Below are positions 26,801 through 36,715 of a DNA stretch of 64,000 bases, piece after piece (position 1 is the stretch's first letter; each line of letters opens with the position of its first letter). Under the pieces are notes generated by a model. It was given only the letters and a program-made list of their open reading frames with translations, ran no database searches and had not been told where the DNA came from. Location of the stretch: assembly GCF_000524195.1 (NCBI RefSeq), contig NW_020170396.1:346629-410628 (forward strand), written 5' to 3'. This DNA comes from Echinococcus granulosus. Its lineage: Eukaryota; Platyhelminthes; Cestoda; Cyclophyllidea; Taeniidae. A program made the position numbers and the translations under genes.

Positions 26801-29104
26801 TACTTTGCATCCAGTATTTGTTAGATATTGTTTGCTTTTTATATCTTCCTAGAAACCATTCTACCCGGTCCTAGTATGCCTCTGCATCCTGTCACTCCAC
26901 TCCGTTATGGTAAGTGACACCTCAATGAAAATATTCAAAACCAAGTTGCCTATCTGGCGCTTAAAGAAAGGACTGTTGGTCCAACAGTAGTATGGTTGGT
27001 AATTAAAGTCCCCAATTCTCTACAAAGTGGGTGAAAATTTTTGATGGTAGCACACTTATTGTATGGCGGTTTATAATGAGTTAGGACAAGTGGCGAATTT
27101 CGGAATAAAGAGAATTAATGGCATTTTTATTATCTTAATTAAGTAGATTATTCTCTTCTTCTACCATTAAGATGAGAGTGAAACGTATTCGGATTCAAGC
27201 AGCTCATACTACGGTGAGCCTCATAAACTCATTCCTCTGGCCACGAAAAAAGATCACCATTAAGGCTGGTTATTTATTAAAGCAGTTTTATTCCTTTTTC
27301 AGAGGCGATACATTAAATTTTGATTGATATTTAAATTTGGAACTGCTTTGATGCTATTTTGGAGTGAGACGTTTTATCTGCGCTTTGAAATTCCAACATC
27401 TAGGATTATGCATTTTTATGCCACCCATGGTAGCTTATGGCCCACCTCATACTACTGTTAGTGTTATAAGTCTACAACCATTGAAATCTAAGCTCCAGTT
27501 AATGTCGGTAAGATTGACCACTTCAACGAAGGGGAAGCGACATCCAAACTGACTAGACTGACCAGCATCTAAGTCGCCTGATTATTAACCTGCCTTAGCC
27601 ACATAGGCAAAAGAGAAAGTAAAACCACAAGTGGTGTACTACTCCTATCATTTGTTTTGTTTGGCATCGTTTACTTTTGAGTGAACCTCGTGTATAGGCT
27701 GTGGTTCTATTCGCTGTGGATATGGTAATCTGGAGCTAACTTTTTATTCATTATCACCACAAGCTATTACTCCATCCATGTTTTCAAGCCTTTTCTTTAA
27801 ATCCACACTAACATTAATATCATCTTTTGCATAATTATTTAGCACTCCTTTTTTTGTACTAAGATCACTTGATTTCCGACACTTTGCACCTTCATTCCCC
27901 TGACAAAAGGAAACTGGCGTAACAACTACTACACTTTTACTCTAGTTCCGACGCGTAATTATATGCGAAATGCATCCCAAGTGAGAGGTAGAGGTACGTC
28001 GCCTCTTCCCCTACTCGTGTTGACTCTTGTGAAGCAGACTTAGACAAAGACCACGGTGTGACTAACCTCACTCAGGTGGTCGGGTCCAGCTAACTTGGTG
28101 CGCACCGCTAGATGTGCGCTCTTTATTCGGGTAGGCTCTTGCTGTCACCACTTGTCCCATTCGCCTAAGCAGCCTATCTCAGAGCCATTGAATAAAAGTT
28201 TAACTGCTTGTGATGTCCTAGAGGGGCATTATTTGTCGGCCTTGGAGGTAAAGCAGTTCTGCTAAATAAAGTCGCGTAATCATTCATCCAAATGAGGCTC
28301 CACTTTTAGCACTTGGATTTTGGTTGGAATTTTGGTAATGGATAGGAAATGTTTTTACCTTTTGAATCGGTTAAAATGGATGATAATGGACCCATCGGAC
28401 GGTCGAAGCGCCATCACACCAACAGGGCGGCCTAATTACGAAAATAATTAAGCGCAACTGTTTTGTTTCTGGCGGGATGTAGTGCCGGTCATTTGAAGGC
28501 ATCGGATGAAATGTAGGGAGTCTGTGCTATAAAAAGACAATTTTATGGTGTAGAGAAAAACAAAAGGACCCTGATCTCCTTACCACTGCAGTTCCCAACA
28601 TTCGTTAATTAGGTTGAGCAGACTTTTTTTTAGGTAAGCCTTAGATGGTTACCTTGTCACTAAAGTGTCATTTTGAATGGATAGGAAATGTAAACACCTC
28701 TTAATTAGTCGCTACGCGTTTTATGGTGGACTTCCATATATATATATATATATTCCTTAGCCAACACTAACCCACATCCCCAGTGTTTAGAAAGTTCTAT
28801 TTTCAATTTTATTTTTTGCCTTTTTTTAAGCACGAACACACGGTCGTCTTAATGGCAACCTAGAGAAATGGCTGAATGATGGTGAGTACAAAGTATTTCC
28901 TTTAGGCAGGTTCTTCACGTTCCTTCGCCTATGGTGGTAATTTTATCACAATCACGTGCCTTTTAGTGGGTTAAATTTTCAACGCCAGATGACTACGTTC
29001 AAGAAACAGCAATCTTGAGATTGAGTATAAGATATTCCTCATCTATTTTAGCCGTAAAAAGCAGCTATTCGCCTGCCGCCATCAACAATTTTAAGCAAAT
29101 GTAG
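11142..29104 (+). CDS. Giant micro-exon gene for a Ser/Tyr/Arg/Pro-rich low-complexity protein (about 35 exons, about 522 aa)
   Basis: Proposed exons: 11142-11229 (ATG), 12740-12793, 13222-13245?, 18488-18526, 18970-19035?, 20065-20097, 20366-20392, 20624-20662, 20738-20785, 21147-21188, 21357-21380, 21740-21781, 21921-21941, 22052-22087, 22252-22293, 22609-22689, 23890-23943, 24300-24332, 24395-24415, 24597-24674, 24814-24861, 25308-25361, 25498-25545, 25685-25735, 25812-25871, 25938-25973, 26322-26357, 26468-26518, 26853-26909, 27172-27213, 27493-27507?, 27698-27724, 27946-27993, 28831-28881, 29052-29104 (stop). Every internal exon is a multiple of three in phase 1, and no junction in this order creates a stop. 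The peptide has RS/SP-rich parts (SPSRRDTSPYRR), acidic Ser/Tyr parts (DESETYSDSSSSYY), Tyr/Arg/Gly-rich parts and Cys-rich pieces. No signal peptide, membrane segment or known domain is visible. Query-marked exons are weakest, and the ATG exon is uncertain because its donor (GTCAAT) is poor. I do not recognise the family. Confidence 0.6.
13563..13842 (-). pseudogene. Broken exon of an unrecognised protein, opposite strand
   Basis: On the minus strand an acceptor (CTCGGCTAG) is followed by 280 nt that read as protein-like sequence: VYGNYDAEEASVEVHFEGVY, then YDSTVDYTSR, later MNYYLASAILDMLDSTVTDR. It ends at a good donor (G|GTATGC). One in-frame TAG at 13698-13696 interrupts it after 48 codons. 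The composition is much more protein-like than other noncoding open frames nearby, and it lies antisense inside a long intron of the second micro-exon gene. It may be a decayed duplicate of a host gene or a piece of a mobile element. I do not recognise the family. Confidence 0.4.
15337..16301. repeat. Long inverted repeat (hairpin or foldback element)
   Basis: The left arm 15337-15518 and right arm 16121-16301 are inverted copies, roughly 90% identical by eye over about 180 bp and separated by about 600 bp. The arms share blocks such as TATTATTCTAACTGAATGCA and CAACACCTCCTTCCTTT. No open frame in the spacer looks like a transposase. It lies in the proposed intron 13246-18487 of the second micro-exon gene. 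A non-autonomous foldback/MITE-type element is likely; transcribed through, it would form a long hairpin. Confidence 0.75.
16386..16565. repeat. Diverged repeat, copy B
   Basis: This is the contiguous version of the repeat that is split at 11035-11800. Shared blocks include the CCACTGAGG / ACTGAGG segment with a following TACCGG, and a later GCATATTCT with GTCTTCAGG and CTACAAT. It starts about 85 bp after the inverted repeat element. It carries no coding capacity that I can see. Confidence 0.45.
20065..29104 (+). other. Dense core of the second micro-exon gene
   Basis: In these 9 kb about 30 short exons alternate with introns mostly of 100-900 bp. Most have a clear pyrimidine-AG acceptor and a GTAAGT-, GTGAGT- or GTATGT-type donor, and all read in phase 1. 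This core is far better supported than the 5' part (11-19 kb), where exons are sparse and long introns carry repeats. Exons 22252-22293 and 22609-22689 are RS-rich; 24597-24674 and 24814-24861 are Ser/Thr-rich; 25308-25361 and 23890-23943 are rich in Tyr and Arg. Confidence 0.7.
23588..23772. repeat. Short LTR- or MITE-like element, copy 1
   Basis: The segment is bounded by GGTGTTGC at 23588-23595 and its inverted copy GCAACACC at 23765-23772. Its inside shares blocks with 38819-39000: a CACTCGAG/CACTCGGG block, GGCTAC(C/T)GG followed by TGCCGC, and CAAAACGAAG. The TGTTGC...GCAACA ends would fit an LTR or a small terminal-inverted-repeat element. No coding sequence is seen. It sits in the intron between exons 22609-22689 and 23890-23943 of the second micro-exon gene. 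Confidence 0.45.
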
Positions 29105-29187
29105 AGGTACTTGTTCCTTTTGATAAAATACATACTTTTTCCCCCTATTTGCGTTGAATTTACTCTGTCGATTCACTTTATTCATAG

Positions 29188-29271
29188 GTCGGGCGCTGAA
29201 GGTCGCAGGTACGCGCTGTTATCTCCTCCCTTTGTTTTGTAATAAGCTCCTTTTGCCTTTCAGCTTGGTAG
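29188..29271 (+). other. Possible alternative 3' exons of the second micro-exon gene
   Basis: Beyond the stop at 29102-29104 there is another symmetric phase-1 exon (29188-29208, 21 nt, TTCATAG acceptor, GTACGC donor). It is followed by an acceptor at 29261-29263, after which phase 1 reads Trp then TAG at 29269-29271. Skipping exon 29052-29104 would give this alternative C terminus. The evidence is splice signals and phase only. Confidence 0.3.
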
Positions 29272-32200
29272 ATGTTGGCTCAATTGTTGCTGAGATTTTC
29301 TGTCATTTTGGAACAATTACAAAGTCTTTCTTGATACCCATTTTTGTTTCTGATCCCGCGCCCACTTTTTTGTTGATGCTCCATTTCGCCCTGCGCCCAA
29401 TCGAGTCAACTGAGACTAAGTGACAGGGATTCATGTTTAGATTTTTATGCACACCATGTACTTTGGACCCGCCTGTTAAAAATTTTATTGAAATAAGAAC
29501 GTGCTCAAATATCACCTTTTTATTTCATTCAATCCATGGTTAAAATTATTTTGTCAAGTGCCTGGAAAACCCCTGTTATACCTTTGTGAAAAGAACCATC
29601 ATAGTGATCTGGAATAAAGAGCTGAGTTACAGATAGAATATAGATTAAAAATTGAAACGCTAAACTCACATAAATTCGTCACGCATTTATTTCGAGGTGG
29701 GAAAATACCTGGGTCTTATCAAGCACCAAAGGCTGGCAATGGGATAATGCAGAACATGGTCACCGAGTCTTGTGAATACTGGTGCCTTTTACAATGGAGT
29801 CTGGGAGTCTAATGTAGTTGTTTCAATGTGGGAAAGTCTCATTTTTTTCCACTGCGTACCCGTGCCCGTGAGTGCGTGGGGTGAAGCGTTGTGAACCTTC
29901 TCCGTGCCAATTAACTCCGAGTCCTTATAGGTAAGCGAAGACTAATAAAGCTTACCATGGACTGCCTTTGGTCTATCCAACGTTTGTTTAACACATGTGC
30001 TGTGCCACTGCATCAGCCGACCCATTAATTAGGAGATATCAGTGAATTTTCACTTTTAACTTATCACAATAGCCATGACGAGCAATTGCATCCATTGCTG
30101 ACAACTTGTACAGTTGGCCTGGCAACGTGCAAGTGACTAAGAATCGCCGTATTTGTTTGTAAAGGCTGCAAGAAAATTTGAAAGGGCTGAGAGCACACGG
30201 TAACTAGTTCGACAAATCTGAGGTTTCCTACTGATTTGATTAACTTAAACAATTTAACTTAAATTAGAAGATTTTTTAAAAAGTTACCCAGCAATCATAA
30301 TAACAGGTTCTTTTGTTTATTCCATTTTTAGTTTTCTAATTACCAGTAGCTTTAATATTGTGTAGAACCTCATTTGTAGGTGCATTAAGTAAATTCTGTT
30401 TTTAATGGACCAGTTGTTGTTACTTATAAGATAGTAAGTATCACGGATTCTTCACATGAATGTGTAATTCTGAATTCGTGAAGTAGAATTAAAGAATTGT
30501 AGGCGTCCCACAAATCTGGTATAATGGCATTTGAAGAAAACTATACGACTTATTATTTCGACCCTAAGACATTAAAACATGCCTAATAAAATCATTAAAG
30601 GAACTTAATTTATTCCTTATCGCTTATTTTTTTCCTTGAATTCTCTTTATTCCCTACAGTACTTGATTAAGTACCTGGATATTGCACACCAATGTTCATT
30701 AGGAACAGTTGCACTGGCAACGCCTTTTGACTAATTGAATTGACTAATGGCAAATTGATGTAGGTCTCCTTTCGCGTTTTTTTTTGCTATCCGATGAAAC
30801 TCATCATAATAAAAGAGAGCAATTAATACAATTATGTATCTCATGCTTTGGCAGACGCCCACTGCCAATCTCTCGCGGAGTGCAGCGCTCAATTTAATTT
30901 CTCTCGGAATTTTGAAACTGTGTTTGCACGCATGTTTACAAACACACCTCGCTTCCTTTTTTTTCTCTCTAATCCAATATTTTGACTGACCTCAAAGCAC
31001 TTGCTCAAGCCCTCCACGGGGTTGGGATTTTAACAATCCTTTGTGCTTCTACTCATTGCTACAATGTTTTTACTATTTTTTGCTAGATTTCTTTTCAGCA
31101 AAGAACGAATAAATTAGGCTGGTATGTCACAGTTGTGTTAAGATAATGGCATTGTTTATTTTGAATTCAAAGGCAAGCAATTCAGTGCATTGATGGCCAT
31201 CAAATTAGACCATTATAAACCTGGCTAAACTGAAAATGCCCACTTTTATCCCTGAGACCATTCTAAAGCAGTCAATGTTTTAATACCTTACCGAGGAATT
31301 ATCTCGGCCATTCAGCAGCTTCAAGTGGGACGAAGGATACTGACCACCAATCGATACGCGGCTGTCACATTCGAGGTGAAAAGGATGGTTGTTAAGGCGA
31401 TTGTCAGTCATCAAAATTACGAGCTTGTGGGACTTCTTTTTACTCACATTTTGAAGTAGATACAGTGACTAGCCCTACCTGCATGCCAATTCTATCGATT
31501 GCATTTGGTTGACGTGTGTCAGGGCGGCATCAGATGGCTCGGCGACCAAAAACATCCCGCTACTGTGTCACCCCCTCCCCGCGTTCTCGCATGCGTATGA
31601 TGCAGTCGGCAAGCGGATGATGCATTACTAATGATGACAGTAGATCAACATGCATGTAACAGATTCGGGTGAAGCGCTTGTCAGCACACTTTTGCGGAGA
31701 CTAAAACTGATACTTAAAAATGGTTACTTTGCCTGTCCATGATGAGGTACTGTAGCACCTCAAATTTTGTCTAATCAAAGGTTCGATCACTCCATTCTTA
31801 ATGTCACCTGGCAACACAAAAGGTTAAGCAAACCAGACATCTTACGGTACAGTGACTTATTAATAAAGCTAAATTTATTTTGAAGCTGACATAAACAAAA
31901 ACGCGCTTCCGTAGGCTGGCATTAGCCTAGCTTTAACCGTTTCGGTGTAGCTCCAGATCCTTGTAGCTGTAATTCAGAGAATTCTGCAGATGTTTGAAGC
32001 TCGAATTTGCCTTTGTAACGTCGTGAAACTTATTAAAGTGGTGAGTGTGGACCAAACTTTGACAGCTAAACTGGGTAAAGTGCTCAAATTCCTTGTTTTT
32101 GTCTCTAACCCCGCCACTGAGAAGACCATGGAGCCCATGCATTGACGGCGTGAGTCTTGACAAGCACGAGCATCAGCCTGCCTTTCACACGTTAAACGCA

Positions 32201-33454
32201 TCATCAGTGGTCAGCCTGTCAAGGCGCCCCCGCCTCCGCGCGCCCCGCATGCACACACACAGAGGCGTGAAGTGCTGCGCAGGCAGCGCGGTGATGAGTC
32301 AGCACACACTTATCGATTTTTTATTAACTCGCGGCGGCGCCGTCGAGTCGCGTAGACAGGCAAGCACGGCACACCGGGGTTATCTCGCCACGATTACGAG
32401 TGTCGTAATGCCGCCCTCATTTCATCGCAGCTTACCACTACTTCATTTGTAGACATCTAGGGGTTTAAAGTGATCTAACAATTAATTGAGTGAGCAGGCT
32501 AGTTGTGATGCTGGCAACCTAAACAAGAAAAGGTACTTTAAAATATAGTATTTGCTATATCAACAAATAAGTATTCCATATTATTAAAACCCGGGGATAT
32601 ACTAAAAGAAGTGCATATTTACCACATCGACCAGTTTAACGGCCGTTCACTTCCGGAATTGCCTGAGTCGCCCTCCTAACGGGGGAAAGCTCAGTGTGTT
32701 TATTTTCTTTGTGGCAAGTATTTTTACTCCACTGCCATGCCATTGGGTAAAACCGTTGAGGTGACCGATGACCACCTAGGGACGTTCTGCCAACAGCGAC
32801 CAATTAAAGCGTGCCCTTATTTTCTGGCCGTGGTGTTAACTATACAGCCTCGAGGGCTTATTGGGTGGGATTTGGCAGCCAGCCTGTGTGTACCACACCA
32901 GAGTCAGCGTCGATAATGCAAATGCATTCGCCCTGGCAGTTAATAGCGCAATGAAAATTCACAAAATGTCATTTTCGTTCACGAGTTTTAGCCAGATGGG
33001 AAATGTATGCTAGTTTATAAATGAGGGAGGGAGCTGGTAGCAATCCTAGCTGCATAGCCGTTGCTGGGGTATTTCGATTACAGCTTAACACCCCTGTTTG
33101 GTTGCTATTGCATTAGTAATTATGTAGCATGGGGTTTTATTTATCAGGGGCGAAAAAATAAAAATTTCTAATTTTTGGTCAATCAGTAGCTCAGGCACCA
33201 ACTTAGGCCAGTGGGGCGTCGATTAAGTTTAATCATAATGTAGAATGGAGTGGTTGCATTTCAGCGCCTATTAAGTAGAATTGTTCGCGCAGGGTATCAC
33301 TTTATAAACTCCTGTGGGTGCTTTCTGTCTACCTCGTCTGCGGTGAAAACTTACCGTTGGTTGGATTCAATGATTAAAAGACGTTACGAGGTGACGGACC
33401 ATGGGTCGACAGCTAGCCTCGGCAGCCTCAATTTGCATCCACATGGGATAAATG

Positions 33455-33486
<32 letters not shown>

Positions 33487-35605
33487 NNNNNNNNNNNNNN
33501 NNNNNNNNNNNNNNNNNNNNNNNNNNNNNNNNNNNNNNNNNNNNNNNNNNNNNNNNNNNNNNNNNNNNNNNNNNNNNNNNNNNNNNTGTTTAAGTATGAA
33601 ATTATCCATACTAATTTCAACTTATTGATTGCTGAGTCGAGGCAGTGTCTTGACAACGCCCTTCGTCTGTTCTCATAGGCCCACCATGCGTTGAGTCACT
33701 CAACGGTGCGCAGGTTTGCCTTCCAAGAAAGTGTTGCACGCCTGACTACAACTGTCAGCGAATGCTGTAAGCGGAATTTTATTGTCTTTTTAACAGCTTT
33801 TCACGCAAGCAGGAATCAGTAGGTAATTTCGGCAGATCGAAATTTGAGCAGTGGCTTGAAGTCCTGCACTTTTAACCTTCTAGAGTACATAAACCGCCAA
33901 TTCCATCGCGACTACTATTGTGCTTGAAACGAAGATGAGGCCGTTAATTTTTACTCAAGATAGGTTCTCGTTGGAGCATAAAGCTGAATCGCAAGACAAG
34001 TTGTGGCAGGGACCAAGTGTAATTTCACAGGAAAAGCGGTCAGCAGTACATGTGTGTCCTGAAAGTACAACCAGCACCTACTTCGGTACGTGATGGTGAT
34101 CCACTGGCCACCATCTTGTGGCGAATTCGATAGCGAAAGACCTTAACTACTGTGCTCCCACAGTCGTGTTGCTTGGTACAACTCTCAAATTCATGGGCCA
34201 ACTGCATTAGACAGATGCAAACTGCGCTAAAGCATCGTTAGTCTACAAACTGAACTTCCACCTGAAGTTAGGCTGTTTGAGGTCACTTCCCCTCTGTGTC
34301 ATAAAGCTCTTTTCACCACCAATATCACTGACCTTTGAAACTACACGAAAACAACCGCATTTTCTCACCGCTTTAGCAATTCCAAATGCTCCCTTCAAGT
34401 ACCCAAAGCAACAGCTTCAGGCGTCGACTCGCCGCTACGAGGAATTTCCCCATCGTAACGGGTCAGGGAGGTAAATACTGAGATAAACGTAGCGCTCAAC
34501 TGCGATCCAGATTGAGTGACATTTTTCTCCAAAAACACAACAAAGTGTGCGAGGTGGCGAACGCCAACCGAACCGAATTGGGAGGGAAAGAAGCGAGCGA
34601 GCCGTCACGCCATAACAAGTCACCACCAACCTATCGATACGCTTTATGAGGAGAGAGCTAAGAAGGCATACATACACACACACACACATCACAGCAGAGG
34701 CAGCGAGGTTGCGGATAGGCTTGCGCCAACGACAACATGCATCCACATTGTGATGACCCAAACCATTGGATACGAGTCGGTAACCATCTGCGTGCGACTT
34801 TACAAGCCTAAGCGCCAATAGGCCTAGGCGACCCCACCGGACAGACCCATTCGCTAATGCTTCACCAATGATTGAAGACTCGTAATACGCACGGACCAAT
34901 ATATTTTCAATCAAAATCTGCATTGGTTCAGTCGCTCGCGAGGCGAGAGAAGAGAAGACGATGCACCGGCAATCCGGCGTCCAATTCCCTTCAAGCTTGT
35001 TGCAAGGCGGCGTGGAATGGCGTAGTTGGAGGACTGCGTCGCTTGCTGGTCGTGCCTTGCCGACGGCCTATCATTGCAATGCCACATGGAGCACGGTCCA
35101 ATGGGCGAGAACTTCACACCGCATGCACCAATGAAGGCTGCAAATGTCACCACAAATAGCAGCTCGAGGGTAAAAAAATAGATAATAATGAGTTTTAGCA
35201 AGGAAAAGCATTTTCCTGCAGGACTGCTCGCTTCTGTTACTCGTTATGTTTGTCTGCTTTGTTTTAATGCGCTCGCCGCCATTCGACGTGCGCAGTTTCA
35301 CTTTGGTAGGTACGGCTAGTTTTACGACGGGCTGCTCCCTTCTTCTGTACAATGTAGGTTGTTTGTCCTCTGATTTAAATATTTTATTCGTAAAAGCTGC
35401 AAAATTGGGCTTTAATACAGTTATGTGTTTCACACGTATGTGTTCTAACAACCCGGAAAGGCAAGTTAGAGCTTATTGCCGTGTTACAAGAGTGCTCATT
35501 ATTTACTTCACGACTTCCTCAGTTGTTTCGCCGGTAATTTTCTTTAGCTTATTTGAAACCTGCTACTAATCAGTAAATATTTGCCATAAACTTGTCATTG
35601 CGGAG
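29272..35605. other. Large intergenic region
   Basis: More than 6 kb without a supportable gene. The stretch 32090-32450 is GC-rich and has an open frame on the + strand, but with no recognisable protein or splice partners. The stretch 34435-35200 has long overlapping open frames on both strands, also unrecognised, plus a short (AC)n run at about 34673-34689. Isolated splice-like sites occur but do not connect into a gene. Confidence 0.45.
33466..33586. repeat. (TG)n microsatellite running into a 100-base assembly gap
   Basis: A (GT)n run of about 26 bases starts near 33461 and ends exactly at the N block 33487-33586. The gap was probably caused by the repeat, so its true length is unknown. 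Confidence 0.9.
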
Positions 35606-35670
35606 ATGATCGGCCAATCAGAGTCGGAAATTTCTGCAAACTCCAATCAAAGCTTGAATTGTCAACAGGC
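35606..35670 (+). CDS. Possible upstream coding exon of NF-YA
   Basis: An ATG at 35606 opens a frame rich in Ser, Asn and Gln (MIGQSESEISANSNQSLN). It could splice in phase 2 from a weak donor at 35671 (GTTGGC) to the acceptor at 35900-35901, adding an N-terminal extension in frame with the NF-YA body. The donor is poor, and the segment also contains CCAAT boxes that may instead be promoter elements. Confidence 0.25.
35614..35647 (+). promoter_or_regulatory. Two CCAAT boxes upstream of NF-YA
   Basis: CCAAT occurs at 35614-35618 (in GGCCAATCAG, a very good NF-Y site) and at 35643-35647. They lie about 300 bp before the NF-YA start codon at 35927. NF-Y binds exactly this pentamer, so self-regulation is possible; that is inference. 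Confidence 0.35.
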
Positions 35671-35926
35671 GTTGGCTTTCAATGAAATCAGTCAATCAGT
35701 GACTTTCATAGTTTGATTTACGCAGTTCCAGGCTCTAATGATTCCTTTTGATGCATCAGATAATCTGTCTCCCAGAGGAAAATCAGTTAATGTCTCTTCC
35801 TTTTAGGGAAGAGGGCAAAGTAAACGTTCGTTCTCTTTTCAAGTTACTTCTTTTCAGTCTCTTTTATACTGTTCATTAGTTGTCCTTGTTCTTTTATTCA
35901 GGGAAGGTTACATCCAGACAAGTCAG

Positions 35927-36715
35927 ATGGTTCCGGCTCAGACCTTGCTTCAACCACTTCAACAACAGTTGATTGTCGATCCAAATGGTACTGCAGCGGG
36001 TCAACAACCGACCTTCGCCTTTCAAGCAAGTGATGGTAGCCTAATTCCAGTTCAACTTGCTGCTTCACCAAACGGTGGACCTCTCATTATGCTGATGCCG
36101 ACTCAAACTACCGGTCAGGGTGGTCAGCCTGTCTACACCACACAGGCTATTACGACTGGTGCTGCGCCCGCTACCGGAACAATTGATGCCTCTGGGCAAG
36201 CGACTGTTCTTGGGTCCACTGTGGAGGACGAGAATAACCAAGCCGCGGCCCTGCAACAACAACAGACTCAACAATCGGCCGGACAGGTACAATTGGTGCA
36301 CCAGCAGACCGTGACCGCTACTCAGGCAGCGAGTCAGCTGATGCAGCAGACAGCAGCCCAGCAGAGCAGTGCTTCCATGGCTGGTGTAGGTCAGGAGGAG
36401 CCTCTTTACGTGAATGCAAAGCAGTACAACCGGATCTTAAAAAGAAGGCAGGCTCGTGGCAAGCTGGAAGCTCAGGGTCGTATTCCAAAGGAGCGTAGGA
36501 AGTATCTTCACGAGTCCCGTCACCAGCATGCAATAAAGCGGGTTCGTAATGCTGGGGGTCGATTCTACTCGGCACCGACTAGTAAGTAAAATGTTAGTGC
36601 GGAGCTGGACTGACATTCGGTTTAACTCAATATTTTTATCTCATGTGTATCCATGGTTTGCAGTTTTTGCTTTAACGCCTTGTACCTTTTAGCTTACATT
36701 GAAGGAGCTCAGTGA
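35927..36715 (+). CDS. NFYA: Nuclear transcription factor Y subunit alpha (CCAAT-binding)
   Basis: NF-YA joins the histone-fold pair NF-YB/NF-YC and inserts into the minor groove at CCAAT boxes. The first 155 residues are Gln/Thr/Ala-rich, as in NF-YA activation domains. Residues 157-183 form the A1 helix that binds the partner subunits ([20 protein letters not shown]), followed by the A2 DNA-binding part ([16 protein letters not shown], then GGRF). The large exon is 35902-36581, with an acceptor before the ATG that could be a cis or trans splice site. A strong donor (A|GTAAGT) at 36582 and an acceptor at 36691-36692 predict a final 23-nt exon, 36693-36715, ending TYIEGAQ-stop (225 aa). Reading through would stop at 36587-36589 instead. 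A2 differs from the usual HAMARxRGxGGRF pattern, reading [13 protein letters not shown]. Confidence 0.92.
36693..36715 (+). other. NFYA: Tiny last exon of NF-YA
   Basis: After the acceptor TACCTTTTAG the phase-1 reading completes a Thr codon and adds Tyr-Ile-Glu-Gly-Ala-Gln before TGA. The intron 36582-36692 is 111 nt with a GTAAGT donor. Retention would only change the last few residues. Confidence 0.5.

Noticed and set aside
28737..28751. (TA)n run
   Set aside because: Simple repeat of about 15 bases with no evidence of function.
32093..32452. 119-codon open frame in a GC-rich stretch
   Set aside because: Low-complexity Arg/His/Pro composition typical of GC-rich noncoding DNA; no family resemblance or splice sites.
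34039..34080. 42-nt phase-1 symmetric open segment between AG and GTACGT
   Set aside because: The acceptor has no pyrimidine tract and there are no neighbouring exons. It shows that symmetric phase-1 segments can occur by chance, which is why isolated ones are scored low.
34435..34923. 162-codon minus-strand open frame
   Set aside because: No recognisable domain, it overlaps a long frame on the other strand, it includes translated (GT)n microsatellite, and there is no splice context.
36587..36589. TAA directly after the NF-YA large exon as the true stop
   Set aside because: It lies inside a perfect donor (GTAAGT at 36582-36587), with a good acceptor 111 nt later, so splicing to 36693 is preferred. 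Read-through remains possible.
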